A stretch of 27,663 nucleotides of DNA, taken from positions 1-27,663 of the forward strand of contig JANPGO010000024.1 in NCBI GenBank assembly GCA_031423995.1, given 5' to 3'. A program made the position numbers and the translations under genes. Positions 16,837 through 27,663 of the stretch are shown here, in pieces (position 1 is the stretch's first letter; every line of letters starts with the position of its first letter). The DNA comes from STC-74 sp031423995 (GTDB lineage Bacteria; Patescibacteriota; Gracilibacteria; BD1-5; UBA2023). The notes under the pieces were generated by a model that was not told the DNA's origin, searched no databases, and saw only the letters and a list, made by a program, of their open reading frames with translations.

Positions 16837-18882
16837 ATGAAGCTCTTCGTTCGTATCATAGGTATTCTCATTCTCTGTATTGCTCTTTTTTGGCTCTATA
16901 GTGCCTATTTTTTGTCACTCTCACTCCCTCCACTTCCATCGTCTCTCGTGATCCGAGATGTGCACAGAGAGGAGATCGGGGAGATCATTGCTCGAGCGAG
17001 TATCAGACATCGCGATATTGCATTCGAGGATATTCCGAGCTTTTATCTGAGTGGACTTCTCTGGATCGAGGATCGAGATTTCTGGGACAATGACGGGATC
17101 AGTTACCGAGGGGTCACTCGGAGTCTTATTCACAATATCCGTGCATGAAGGGTGATCGAATGAGCTTCGACGATCTCGGCACAACTCGTACGGAATGCTC
17201 TCTGGATCAATGAAGATCGAGATCTCATGCACAAATTCCTCGAGTCCCTCTACGCCATCAGGATCAACCATATCCTGAGTAAGAAGGAGATCCTCGCCGA
17301 ATATGTGAATCGTATCGGATTCGGATATATGAATTTCGGACTCCGATCAGCGTCACTCTACTACTTCGGCAAAGAGCCAAAATACCTCACAGAAGCGGAG
17401 CAAGTCGCACTCCTCGTGATCCCAAAAAATCCGAATATCTATGATCCTTTTCTCCATCCAGTCTCCTTCCAGAAGCGCTATGTACAGATATTGAATACAT
17501 TCGAAAGTGGTGGACTCATGAGCTCGACTGATCGAGCGAGGATAGGATCAGAACATCTGGATTTCCTCACGAAGCATACTCCCATCCTCCCATACGTCAC
17601 TGACTTTATCCGATCGAGTCTCACGGGAAGTGAAGTATCCACAGGAGTACTCCTGACGACGTTCGATCTCGGACTTACGAAATCAATCGATACTCTTGCT
17701 CGCTCGGTACTCGATGCACTCGCATGGCGCAATGTCTCTGACTATGGCATCCTCATCGCCGAGCGGACGCCGAGTGGCCCAGTCCTGCGAGTCATGATAG
17801 GAGGGAAGGACTATCACGAGTCCGAGTGAGGGCAGGTCAATACGACGCTCTCACTCAGACAACCAGGATCGACGATCAAGCCATTCACGTATCTTCTCGC
17901 ATTCCAGAATCTCTGATATACTCCAGAGAGTATGACGACGGATCTTCCCGTGCACTATGCGACGGCTGAGGGGTATGCCTATGAGCCGAAGAATTATTCT
18001 CAGAAATATAGTGGGGAGGTGTCCCTCAGAGAGGCACTCTCGCAGAGTATCAATATCCCTGCTGTGAAACTCCTCGAACAGGTCTGAGTTCAGACACTCC
18101 TAGACTTTCTCCATACGCTTGGAATCACCTCACTTCACGAGTCAAGCGATCACTATGGACTCGCACTCACGCTCGGAGATGGAGAGGTGACGCTTTTTGA
18201 ACTCCTGCAGGCGTATTCTCTTTTTGCGTATGATGGACAGTATTGTCCTATCACAATTACCCTCTCTGGTGCACCTTTTTGCCACCAGATCGTTGATCAC
18301 AAATATACCTATATGGTCAACTCAATCCTCACAGATCGCTATGCGAAGCTTCCAGAATTCCCGATCAATTCATCTCTCGACTTTGCTGACCGACGCGTTG
18401 CCCTGAAGACGGGAACATCGAGAAACTTCCGAGATAATTGGACGATCGGATTCACGGACCACTATATGATCGGTGTCTGGACCGGGAACAAGAGTGGTGA
18501 GAATATGAAGTGAGTGAGTGGGGCAACGGGAGCAGGAGAAATATTTGCGAAGATCGTCTATGCGCTCGAACCTGAAGAGACTATTCCTCAGATTCAGGAG
18601 AACAAAAAGGCATCATCACCCTTTCTCACGATCACGAGTCCGCTCGGAGGCTCGGTCTATGAGCGAGATCCACTGAAGCCCGAGAGTCTCCAGGAGATTG
18701 CACTCCGTTTTCGTACCAATGAATCCTATGATAGGGCTATCTGGATGATCAATGGGAAACCAACTGAGAAAGAGAAATTCATCCTCCAATCTGGAATATA
18801 TACCATCGAAATAACACTCCAGAAGGATGGGAAGAATATCGCGACTGTGAAAAATACTATTACCGTTCATGATCGTGAATAG
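16837..18882 (+). CDS. pbpC: Bifunctional penicillin-binding protein of the PBP1C type
   Basis: A class A PBP that polymerises (GT51) and cross-links peptidoglycan at the outer face of the membrane. The 681-residue protein has one N-terminal membrane helix (residues about 5-27), a GT51 domain with E78-DRDFWDNDG (catalytic Glu) and GASTISAQLVRN, and a transpeptidase domain with S345-TIK (catalytic Ser), S404-IN and K524-TGT. A C-terminal beta domain, like the PBP1C C-terminal domain, follows. Six TGAs are Gly, including the Gly of the GAST motif. Synteny with the alpha-2-macroglobulin gene 60 nt downstream is the reason for the PBP1C call. ATG 16837 gives the usual short cytoplasmic end; ATG 16720 would add 39 residues and overlap the ABC gene by 17 nt. 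Confidence 0.9.
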
Positions 18883-18886
18883 AGTC

Positions 18887-18913
18887 TTGCAAATCTGCTA
18901 AAACCTATATACT
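18887..18913 (+). promoter_or_regulatory. Candidate promoter upstream of the alpha-2-macroglobulin gene
   Basis: TTGCAA (18887-18892) and TATACT (18908-18913) are spaced by a short 15 nt, 29 nt before ATG 18943. It could supplement read-through from the PBP1C gene. Confidence 0.35.
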
Positions 18914-18942
18914 TTCTTTAAATCTTCTTAAACCTCATTTCT

Positions 18943-21900
18943 ATGCCGAAAAAAACTTCTCAGAGTATCCCAACTGATACGCAAGTTGCTCCTCCTTCGA
19001 ATCACTGGAAATTCATCCTCGCGGGGATCGTCATTGCCATCCTCGGTGGGATAGCCCTGGTCAACCAGACGGCACCAGAGATGTTGCATCTCACTTCGGA
19101 GAAACCGAGTGTTTCTGGGGAGATGTGGGATTTCTCTGAGAGTGATGACAAGGTTCCCTATGATACGAAGGTACTTTCGCTCATTCTCCCGACTTCAGTG
19201 GACTCATGAGCCATCACGGTATCATGATCGGTCACACTGACTCCACATGTTGATGGAGTTGCTTCTCTGAGTTCTGATCAGAAGACCCTGACGTATACGC
19301 TCTCGAAGACGCTCTCGATCGGTGAGACATATGAGCTCAGGATCGCAGGATCGGTTCAGGGAAAGGATGGGAAAAAACTCGGAAAAGATCAAGTGCGTAC
19401 GTTCACGGCTCTTCCGAGTGCTCTGGTTCAGGGTATATTTCCGAAATGAAATCTCGATACCCTGAGTCAAAATATCACCGTCGTCTTCAATATGCCGATG
19501 GTACGTATGACCAATCTCACCGAGCGAGATAAGCTCGCATGTCCACTCACGATCACCCCAAAAGTCGAAGGGAAGTGTGCATGGACCAATACAAGCATTC
19601 TCGAGTTCACACCTTCTACATTTCTTCAGGGTGCTACACACTATCATCTCGAGGTGACAGGAACATCTTGACTTCTCCATACACTCTCAGGATCCTTCAC
19701 GAGTGATATCATGACGACCCCACTTCATGTAACTGTCTCAGGAGAGTTCTCGCCACTTTCAGGGATTCCTCTCACGACCAATGTTCCGGTGAATCTTGAT
19801 ACCCTCCTCGCTTCTACTGAACTCTTTCTTCTGAATGGTACAGGGACTGAGGGTCAGGGTACCAAAATAGAGTCGATCATCACACCAGACAAAAATGAAA
19901 GTGGAGCACTCAGTGAGACGAGCTTCACAATCACACCGAAGAGTCAGTCCTATACCTACAATACGAACTACAGTGTCACGGTCCATACGACTTTGAAGCC
20001 AAAATATGGAACTGAGCCGCTTGGAAAAGAGGTTAGTGGCTCCCTCCATACCAATGATTTTGTCTGGGTTTCTGCCTATCAGAATATCCTCAGTGCATCA
20101 TGAATCGCTCATGATACTCGAATGTATGGTGATGTTCCACGGGACGGCACAGGAATTATTCTTCCAAGTGCATGACTCTATTTCCTTGCTTCTTTTGATC
20201 AGGAGATACCCCTTGATACATCATTCTTCCTCCTCAGGTCTCGTGATGATCATGCGCCCGTCGAGTTCGATATTGTCTATTCCAAGAAGGAACTCTACGA
20301 TACGAGTGGAAATGTGACTGCTGTTGTCGATGACAAACTAGTACTGAGGATCACACCAAAAGCCATCCTGAAAAACAATACTGACTATGAATTCGTCGTC
20401 CAGAAAAAGGCAAATAGAGCACTGACATCTGACATGCTTCGACGCTTCCATACTGCGCCAGAACTTCTACTCTCAGGCTTCCAACTCATTTCGAATACCG
20501 TTGGATGTGTCTATTCCAATAGCGACCTCGGAGATACTGAAGCTTCCGGATCGATCGTGACGAATCCTCTTTCACGAAAACCAACAATCACCCAAGATTA
20601 TGGTCAGAATATCTGGAATTCGAATGGTTCATCCTATACGGTTGAATATACCTGTCCACAAGTTTCTGGAAAGATCGCATATATCGTCGATCTGAGACTC
20701 GACCCAGAGCGTCCATATAGTATTACTTTTGGCACTCCGATCACTGATACCTATAATCAGCATCTCGCGAAGCCGACTGCCTTCACGACCAAAACGGGTC
20801 CAATATCACCGAAGGATCAGTACCTCTATAGCAGTCTCAATGGGAATCAGACACAGGTCATTCCATCAACACTCCCGGTCATTCTCGGACTCCTCTCGAT
20901 CAATATTGATACCGCGAATATCGATGTCTGTGAGATGGATCAGCAAGAGTATCTGAAATATCTTGACTGGGAGAGGAATACTTCATCAGTGGAGTATGAC
21001 TGCAAGAATAAGGTTACAAAAAAAATCCCACTCAAAAATCACTTCTGGACCCAGACACCAACGAAGATAGATATCGAGAAAGACGTACTCGGACATGCAC
21101 TCATAACACCATTTATTTATATTCATGGATATATCTCAGATTCATCATCTATTGATTCTCAGAAGCAGTTTACACACGTATTTCTCAGGTCCAATCTCTC
21201 CCTCGCCTTCGAAGATGGGAAGAATAGTCGAATCCTCTTCGCTTCCAGTTATGATGCGAAAACACTTCCCCCAGACCTCACCTTCGAAGCATATAATTGG
21301 ACTTCGGCAGGAACATGGATGGATGGATCTGTGACCAAGAGCGAATATACGAGACTCGAGAAATTTCCGATAGTCTATGATGCAAAAAAACAGATCTATA
21401 CGATCGCCGATCCAGATATTCATTTTGATCTCTTGATCGCGAAGAACAAGGATTTCTATGGAATCCTAGATATGAATTCGGATCAGACATCGAACTACGA
21501 CTTCAAGTACATCTCTGGTATGGATGCGTCGAATCGAGACTATCTCTATATCTATCCAGAGCGACCCCTCTATAAGCGAGGTGATACCGTCTCCTTCAAA
21601 GGAATTCTCCGGAGTTATGCATTCGATGGGTATCATCTCTCAGCCGTGAAGAAAGGAAAGCTCAAAATCCTCTCACCACAGGGTGAATCACTCACCGATA
21701 TGGATATCACCCTCGATGAACATTCGAATTTCCATGGATCATTTCTTCTTCCAGAGACAGCTCCATTCGGTCGGTATAGCTTCGAATTTGTAGCAATGGA
21801 TGAAAAAGGGGACATGATTACCCCATATACCAATGGTGAATTCTTCCTCGACGCTTACAAGAAACCCGTATTCAAGGTCGTGACGGATCCACTCACCCCT

Positions 21901-24900
21901 GATGTCATGGTAGGGGCTACGACCGATGTTCATGGTCATGCAGAGTACTATTTCTGAGGAATGCTCGGCAGTGCAGAGTATCAATACTCCATTCTCTCAC
22001 AGAAATACTACTTCAATCCTCGTGATTATAGTGAGTATAGTTTTTCTCGCGATACTGCCTATAGGGACTGTCTCTATTGGAGTGTCTGTGAATATAGTGA
22101 TTCCCTCGATGATTCTGGAACCGGGAAGCTCGATGCAGCAGGCAATGGAACTATTCATCATACCTATACGCTCTCAGGATCGCTCGGTGAGAAGATCTCT
22201 ACCTACTCGCTCGAAGTGACCGATCCAGATACTGGAAAGACGGTCAATCATACAACGAGTCAGATCGTCCATGCGACGGATGGCTACGTCGGTGTCAAGG
22301 CTCCCTACTGGAATAGTGGAAAATCAGGAGTCAAACTCGATGGAGTAGTTCTTGATTACACTGCGAAGTGAGTCGCTTCGAAGGATGTCGGGCTCGAACT
22401 CGTGAAGCGAGAGTGGAAAAATGTCAAAAAACAGGGAGTGGATGGAGTATTTTATAATGAAGGATTTCTCGATGAATCTATTATTGCAACCGCGAAGGTG
22501 CGATCAGATCAGATTGGAGGCTTTCAGTATACATTTCTCTCCGCGACCGGCTGAGAATATGAACTCCGTGCGACCTATACTGGATCCAATGGGATCCCCT
22601 TCACTTCGAGTACCTATGCCTATGTCTCAGGAGGCAATGAGGATTCGTATTGGCTCGAGGGAAATAACGCTATCGCTGACCTCACTCCAGACAAGTCGAT
22701 CCTCTCGGTCGGAGAGCGTGCAGGATTCACCCTGAAGACTCCGATCCAGTCAGGAAAGATGCTCGTCAGTATCGAGAAAGATGATGGTATCCTCGACTCC
22801 TATGTACAGGATATCACGAGTACGACCACTCGTATCGAATTCGGAGTCCTCGACAGCTATATCCCAAATGTCTATGTGAAGGTTTTTGCTCTCGGACAGA
22901 ATCCATGAGAAAAACTCCCTACTTATAAGCGTGCACTCTCGGTGATCAAGGTCCTCCCAGATCCGAAGAAGCTCTCAGTTACGATATCCGCAGACAAAAA
23001 ACAGTACCTCCCCGGTGAGAAAGTAAAAATCACGGTGAGCGTCAAGGATGTGAATGGAAAGTGAGTCGCTGGAGCGAATGGCAGTCTCTCAGTCGTCGAT
23101 GAGAGCCTCCTCGCCCTCGCAGGCAATCCAGAGAAAAACCCATTTGCCTTCTTCTATGATATGAAGCGCTACCTCGGAGTCGTGACCTATACTTCTCTCC
23201 AGAATCTCATCCAGAAGCTCGAAGTAAAGGATGTTTCTCAGGGAGAGAAGGGATGAGCGGGTGATGGACAGAAGGGAGGACTGAGTAAGAAAAAACGAGG
23301 AGAGTTCAAGGATACTGCCTTCTGGCAGGCTGACTTCACGACGGATCAGAATGGCAACTTCACGCTCACGACTCCCGTCCTTCCAGACAATCTCACGACC
23401 TGGGTGATCGAGTCAGTCGTGAATACCGCGAAGACACAGGTCGGTGCTGGACAGACGCATATTCAGACGACCAAGACCGTCGTCATCAATGATAACCTTC
23501 CGAGATTTCTCGGAACAGCTGATACCGTCGAGATTGCTCCAGTTATTTTCAATAAAACTGAAAAAGATGGAACCTTCGATGTCTCGATCGAGGCAGATCA
23601 TGTCACCCTCGAGAAATCCAAACAATCAGTTGATATCAAGGCAGGAGATCAACTCGCTGTACCATTTCGCATGGTAATCGATGGAATAGAGAAGCTCCGT
23701 ACTGTCTCCCCTCGTGCCTCGAAGATCACGATCAAGGCGGTCGCACGATCGACGGGTGATATGGATCTCATGGAAGTGACACTTCCGATTATTGAGACGA
23801 CGACGACCGAGCAGGTCGCGACGAGCGGACGAGCCGATCCGACGAGCGATGAGGAGATAGCGCTTCAGAGTGATATCCGTGCGAATGGAGGAGCACTCAC
23901 TCTTCACTATGCTGCAACCCTCCTTCCTGGACTTCTCTCAGGAATCGACTTCCTCGCTACCTATCCGTATGGATGCATCGAGCAAAAACTCGCTGCTATC
24001 ATGCCACAAGTGTATATGAAAGAGCTCTATGAGAGTCTCGGGAAGCCGTATGATCTGAGTACCATATTCGTAAAGAAGTATATCGGAAGAGGCGATGGCT
24101 ATATCATGGTATCCATGAAGGATGCGATCGATGAGATGATGACTGGACTGAAGAACTATCAGCATCCAGATGGTGGATTCGGCTACTGGACAGCACTGGA
24201 GTCTGATTGGTCTCAGTGGGAACATTCGAATCTCTCCCTCACACTCGAGGTCGTCGATCGACTTCAGGATCTTGCCAAGGTAGGATTCAGTACTCCTCCA
24301 GATATCCTCTCTGAAGCAGCGAAATATATCAAACAAACATTCTATACGAACAAGGTTCCATTCTGTATAGAAACGTGTGGTTATGCCCTCACAGATCGAC
24401 TCCATATGATCGCTTGAGTGCTCGATGCGACTCCAGATGACTATGAAGCATACAAAATGTACCAAGTCCTCGTCCAGGATGCGAAGAATAGAAATCCAAG
24501 TATCGATCTTAGGTCCGAGGAAGTTATTAGTATTCAGGGGGTAGATTTCTCTCTTGCACATGCTGATCTCCTCATACGACTTGCTGCACTCACGCGAATA
24601 TCAGGACAAGAAAAATCCACCCTCCTCATCCAAGCAAAAAGTATCATAAAGCGAATCGTTGATGAGAACGTTGTCGTGAACCCTCGTGGTGCCTTCATCG
24701 GTCGATCAGAAAGCTCTTCTCGTCTCTCGAATACCCTCGCATTCATCGATGTCATCATCCGTATCGGTGGGCCGGATGCTCTCCAGTATCAGACGATCCT
24801 CGATCAGATGACCAGGTGGGTCATGAGTGAGAAAAAACTCGACGGGAGCTGGGGATCCACGGCAGATACGACTGCAGTCGTCCGCTCGATCACGGGACGA

Positions 24901-25671
24901 GAACGCATGACTCGAGAGGTTGCAGGTACGCACCTCCAGGCAACTGTATCGCTTGACTCCACAGTCCTCGATCGTGAGAATATCGGCAAGGAGAATGCTC
25001 TTGCAGTCTTTTCGACCGGGCTCTCACTCGACCGTCTTCAGGATGATTCGGTCCTCCACTTCGAGAAGGTTGGAACTGGTCGAATCTACTATGATATCGC
25101 GCTCCAGTATGCACTGAAGGCAAGCTCGATCAAGCCTCGTGATGAAGGATTCTTCATCGAGTCAGCATACTATGACTACGCTGAGTATCGCAAGATAGAG
25201 AAAGCGAAAGAAGAGGAATGGCATCGATATCTCGATAACAAGATCCTCTATACAGATCTCCAGTATCCACGGGATGTTGTGACCTATCTGAAGCCACTCT
25301 CGACACTGAAGATTGGTGAACTCATTATCATTTCGAATCGTATGATCACTCCAGAACCTCGTGATCAGGTTGCATTCGAGGGATTCATCCCATCAGGAAC
25401 TGAGCTCGTCAACCCGAACTTGAAGACAGAATCTGCAGATATTACTCAGTCAGCACCTCCTCGGAACTCGATCTTCGATCATGAAGAGTGGCAGGATGAT
25501 CGGTATTTCTGAACGACATCTCGTCTGGATGCCTGAGTCTACACCTTCACTTATATCGTCCGTCCTACACACGTCGGAACGTATGAGCTCCGCCCGACTC
25601 GGATATCTGAGTTCTATCATCCAGAAGTCTTCGGCCGCACGGCAGGGAAGAATGTCGTGATTGAGAAATAA
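18943..25671 (+). CDS. Bacterial alpha-2-macroglobulin (protease-trapping, thioester-containing)
   Basis: A 2242-residue protein formed by joining about seven sections across roughly 15 TGA-Gly codons. Alpha-2-macroglobulins trap attacking proteases: cleavage of a bait region exposes a thioester that binds the protease. An N-terminal membrane segment (residues about 22-41, FILAGIVIAILGGIALV) anchors it in the membrane; there is no lipobox. Many beta-sandwich macroglobulin domains follow, for example YIYPERPLYKRGDTV (about residue 870), the start of the MG2-type block. The thioester motif is intact: YPYGC1678-IEQ, with the helical thioester domain after it (repeats like GGFGYW and DGSWGST). 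It is longer than the roughly 1650 residues typical of E. coli YfhM. It follows PBP1C, the known pairing, where the PBP repairs wall damage while the macroglobulin blocks proteases. Confidence 0.93.
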
Positions 25672-25684
25672 TATTTGTTATAAT

Positions 25685-25713
25685 AAATCCCCTTCTTTCG
25701 AAAGGAGGGGTTT
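25685..25713 (+). terminator. Rho-independent terminator after the alpha-2-macroglobulin gene
   Basis: AAATCCCCTTCTTT-CG-AAAGGAGGGGTTT forms a stem of about 12 bp with one mismatch, 14 nt past the stop codon. Confidence 0.75.
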
Positions 25714-25734
25714 CCTGTTGATCGGCTGTATTTG

Positions 25735-25830
25735 GTCATTGCGAGGCACGAAGCAATCCAGAAAGTCTATAATTTTTCTCCTAGAATAAGATATTCTTTT
25801 GTCATCCAGAGTGAAACGAAGGATCTGCTT
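25735..25830. repeat. Pair of REP-like hairpins
   Basis: Two related motifs lie in the same orientation: GTCATTGCGAGGCACGAAGC followed by AATCCAG near 25736, and GTCATCCAGAGTGAAACGAA followed by GGATCTG near 25801. Each folds into a small hairpin (ATTGC...GCAAT; ATCC...GGAT). They belong to the same class as the elements at 11792 and 14095. Confidence 0.6.
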
Positions 25831-25938
25831 TGACCAAATTCCAATAAAGAGCAGAAAGTATAAAATATATATTTTTGTATACTTTGTATATATAAAATAT
25901 TTCTCCTAAAAGGGAATACTTTTCATCGTGATAATAAT

Positions 25939-25965
25939 TTGGAAAAATATAAAAGTAAATATACT
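25939..25965 (+). promoter_or_regulatory. Candidate promoter of the restriction-modification gene
   Basis: TTGGAA (25939-25944) and TATACT (25960-25965) are spaced by 15 nt; the -10 ends 9 nt before ATG 25975, giving a leader of 2-3 nt at most. AT-rich context lowers the confidence. Confidence 0.35.
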
Positions 25966-25974
25966 CCAATCTAT

Positions 25975-27663
25975 ATGAAAGATCTCCTTCTTGCTCTCTG
26001 ATTCTCACCGAAAGAAAATACTCAGGATATTTATGCCAAAAGATACCCTCTTTGTGGTGGATATGAACTCAGTGTAGACTATAAAAATGAAAAGATTGAG
26101 TATGGAAAATCTATATTCTCCGAAAGCAAAACCACACAAAATTTTTCACAAAATGAAAATTGGGTGGTATTCGAATGTGTCGATAGACTTCTTTCAAAAG
26201 GGTATCAACCCAGTGATATTACGCTTGAGAAGACATGGCAACTTGGGCATCTAGAAAAATGACGTCTCGATATTTTGATCAAAAGAGAGTGAAAGGCATA
26301 CCTCATGATCGAATGCAAGACGTGGTGAAGGGAATTCGATCGAGAGTGGCAGAATACACAGAAAAAATGATGACAACTCCTCTCCTATCTCCAGCAAGAT
26401 CGAGACACCGAGTTTCTCGTTCTCTATGCTTCACAGCTCGAAAAGTGAAAAATCATCTACAAGAATGAGATTATCAAAGTTGAGGAAGAATATCGACAAT
26501 TAGCCAGTAACACTGAAGATCTCTATAATCGCTGGAATAAAATCTCTAAACAAAACGGTATATTTGAATCATGGACTCGAGCATATCACTTTGAGAGTAA
26601 AGCCCTCACTCTTACCGATCTCAAGGAGATTCGACAAGAAGATAGTTCTTTCATCTTCAATCAATTTCTCGAGATTCTCCGTCACAATACCGTTTCAGAT
26701 AAGGGAAATGCATTTAATCGTATCTTTACCTTGTTTCTCTGCAAGGTGTATGATGAGAAGACAGCAAAAGTCGGTGACGAACTCAAGTTCCAGTGGCTCG
26801 AGTGAATCGATACGCATATCAGTTTCCAGATTCGCCTCACTGACCTCTACAAGAATGGGATGTTCGAATTCCTGAGCAAGCAGGTGACAGACTTTTCAGA
26901 AGATGATTTCGAGAAGAAATACAAACACCTCGATGACTCGGTGAAACGATCACTTCTCGAAGATTTCTTCAGAGTTCGTCTCGAGAAAAACAATGAATTT
27001 GCGATCAAAGATGTGTTCGATCATCAGTCATTCGAGGACAATGCGAAAGTCGTCAAAGAAGTTGTCGAGCTCCTTCAGAAATATCGGATCCGCTATAATA
27101 AGCGCCAACAATATCTCTCAGATTTTTTCGAACTCCTACTCACTACAGGACTCAAGCAAGAGAGTGGACAATTCTTCACTCCAGTTCCAGTCGCTCAGTT
27201 CATCATCAAGAGTCTCCCACTCGATCAGATCATCCAAGAAAAGATAGAAAAAGGAGAGAAAAATAATCTCCTCCCGTATATTATCGATTATGCTGCAGGG
27301 AGTGGACATTTCCTCACGGAGAGTATGCATGAAGTTCAAGGGATTATTAACCAGAAGAATTCGACTAATTTCATTCCTGATACCGCGAAGAAGCTCAAGT
27401 CTTGGCAAGAAGACCATTTTGATTGGGCGACGCAATATGTCTACGGAGTCGAGAAAGATTATCGTCTCGTAAAAGTCGGAAAAGTCGGGTGTTACCTCCA
27501 TGGTGATGGGCTCGCGAATGTAATCCTCAGCGATGGTCTCGCTCGATTCTCGCACAAGGAATATAAGGGAAAACTCTCAGAAACTGATGATACTTTTCCA
27601 TGGGATAACAAGCAGTTTGATATCCTTATATCGAATCCTCCCTACTCTGTCTCCTCCTTCGCG
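25975..27663 (+). CDS. Fused restriction endonuclease-N6-adenine DNA methyltransferase (partial)
   Basis: The frame is open for 563 residues to the window edge, with eight TGA-Gly codons. Residues about 30-160 form a nuclease domain like the N-terminus of type I HsdR: D99 (in GRLDILI) and E113-C-K115 give a PD-(D/E)XK active site, followed by GGQLLSYLQQD. Residues about 190-380 form a helical linker. From about 380 on is an N6-adenine methyltransferase of the HsdM/gamma class: the QFFTP block, SAM-binding D438-YAAGSG444 and catalytic N554-PPY557. The fusion suggests a type IIG-like enzyme that cuts and methylates alone, whose target recognition domain would follow the window. A stand-alone HsdM with an extra N-terminal domain is the alternative. 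It has its own promoter and terminator upstream. Confidence 0.88.

Larger units (their letters stand above)
25672..25974. other. Intergenic region of about 300 nt
   Basis: Contains the terminator at 25685, a pair of REP-like hairpins (25735-25830) and a very AT-rich stretch (about 25860-25970) that carries the promoter of the restriction-modification gene. No convincing gene is seen; the minus-strand frame at 25802-26008 is a low-complexity shadow. Confidence 0.7.

Noticed and set aside
23938..24561. 207-codon minus-strand frame
   Set aside because: It lies wholly inside the macroglobulin thioester domain on the opposite strand and has no family features.
1..27663. Many of the genes as pseudogenes or frameshifted fragments
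   Set aside because: The breaks are all TGA, never TAA or TAG, and frames continue in phase with conserved motifs. That is recoding, not decay.

Overview
The window comes from a bacterium that reads UGA as glycine (genetic code 25), so most likely a Candidate Phyla Radiation member of the Gracilibacteria (BD1-5) or a close relative. Nearly every gene is broken by in-frame TGA under the standard code and becomes one clean full-length protein when TGA is read as Gly. Several of these TGAs fall on family-invariant glycines: the first Gly of an ABC Walker A motif, the Gly of the GT51 GAST motif, the Gly of the RNase J HxxGHA motif, and a SecG loop Gly. CGA and CGG still read as Arg at conserved sites (QueA, ABC H-loop), which argues against the Absconditabacteria lineage reported to read CGA/CGG as Trp. 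No Shine-Dalgarno sequences are evident. Several promoters sit so close to the start codon that the mRNA would be leaderless.

Layout. (1) 1-2260: a partial queA (minus) diverges from a TPR lipoprotein (plus). (2) 2366-8043: sufS (plus) faces a long minus-strand run, read right to left: secG, a membrane-anchored family-5 solute-binding protein, a membrane protein with a His/Asp-rich tail, a 14-bp tandem repeat, a SufU-like scaffold lacking two of three ligand cysteines, and an unknown protein whose end overlaps sufS. (3) 8135-10336: a plus-strand operon of four small T4SS-pilin-like proteins followed by a secreted HExxH metallopeptidase. (4) 10530-13986: a degenerate RNase J paralogue without metal ligands or beta-CASP domain, then an intact RNase J whose own C-terminal domain is atypical, then a 61-residue unknown protein. 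(5) 13987-14784: a bidirectional terminator, REP-like hairpins, a tiny Gly/His-rich protein, tRNA-Ser(GCU) and a CAU tRNA, closed by a terminator. (6) 14832-25671: an ABC exporter, a class A penicillin-binding protein of the PBP1C type and a 2242-residue alpha-2-macroglobulin with an intact CIEQ thioester; the last two form the classical pbpC/yfhM-type pair. (7) 25975-end: a restriction-modification protein fusing an N-terminal PD-(D/E)XK nuclease domain to an N6-adenine methyltransferase, cut by the window edge.

Many of these genes concern the cell surface (SecG, solute-binding protein, pilins, secreted protease, PBP1C, macroglobulin, ABC exporter), which would fit an episymbiotic or predatory lifestyle. 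That lifestyle is an inference. The most novel-looking features are the RNase J pair, the four-pilin/protease operon, the cysteine-depleted SufU, and the repeated placement of -10 boxes 6-7 nt before ATG.
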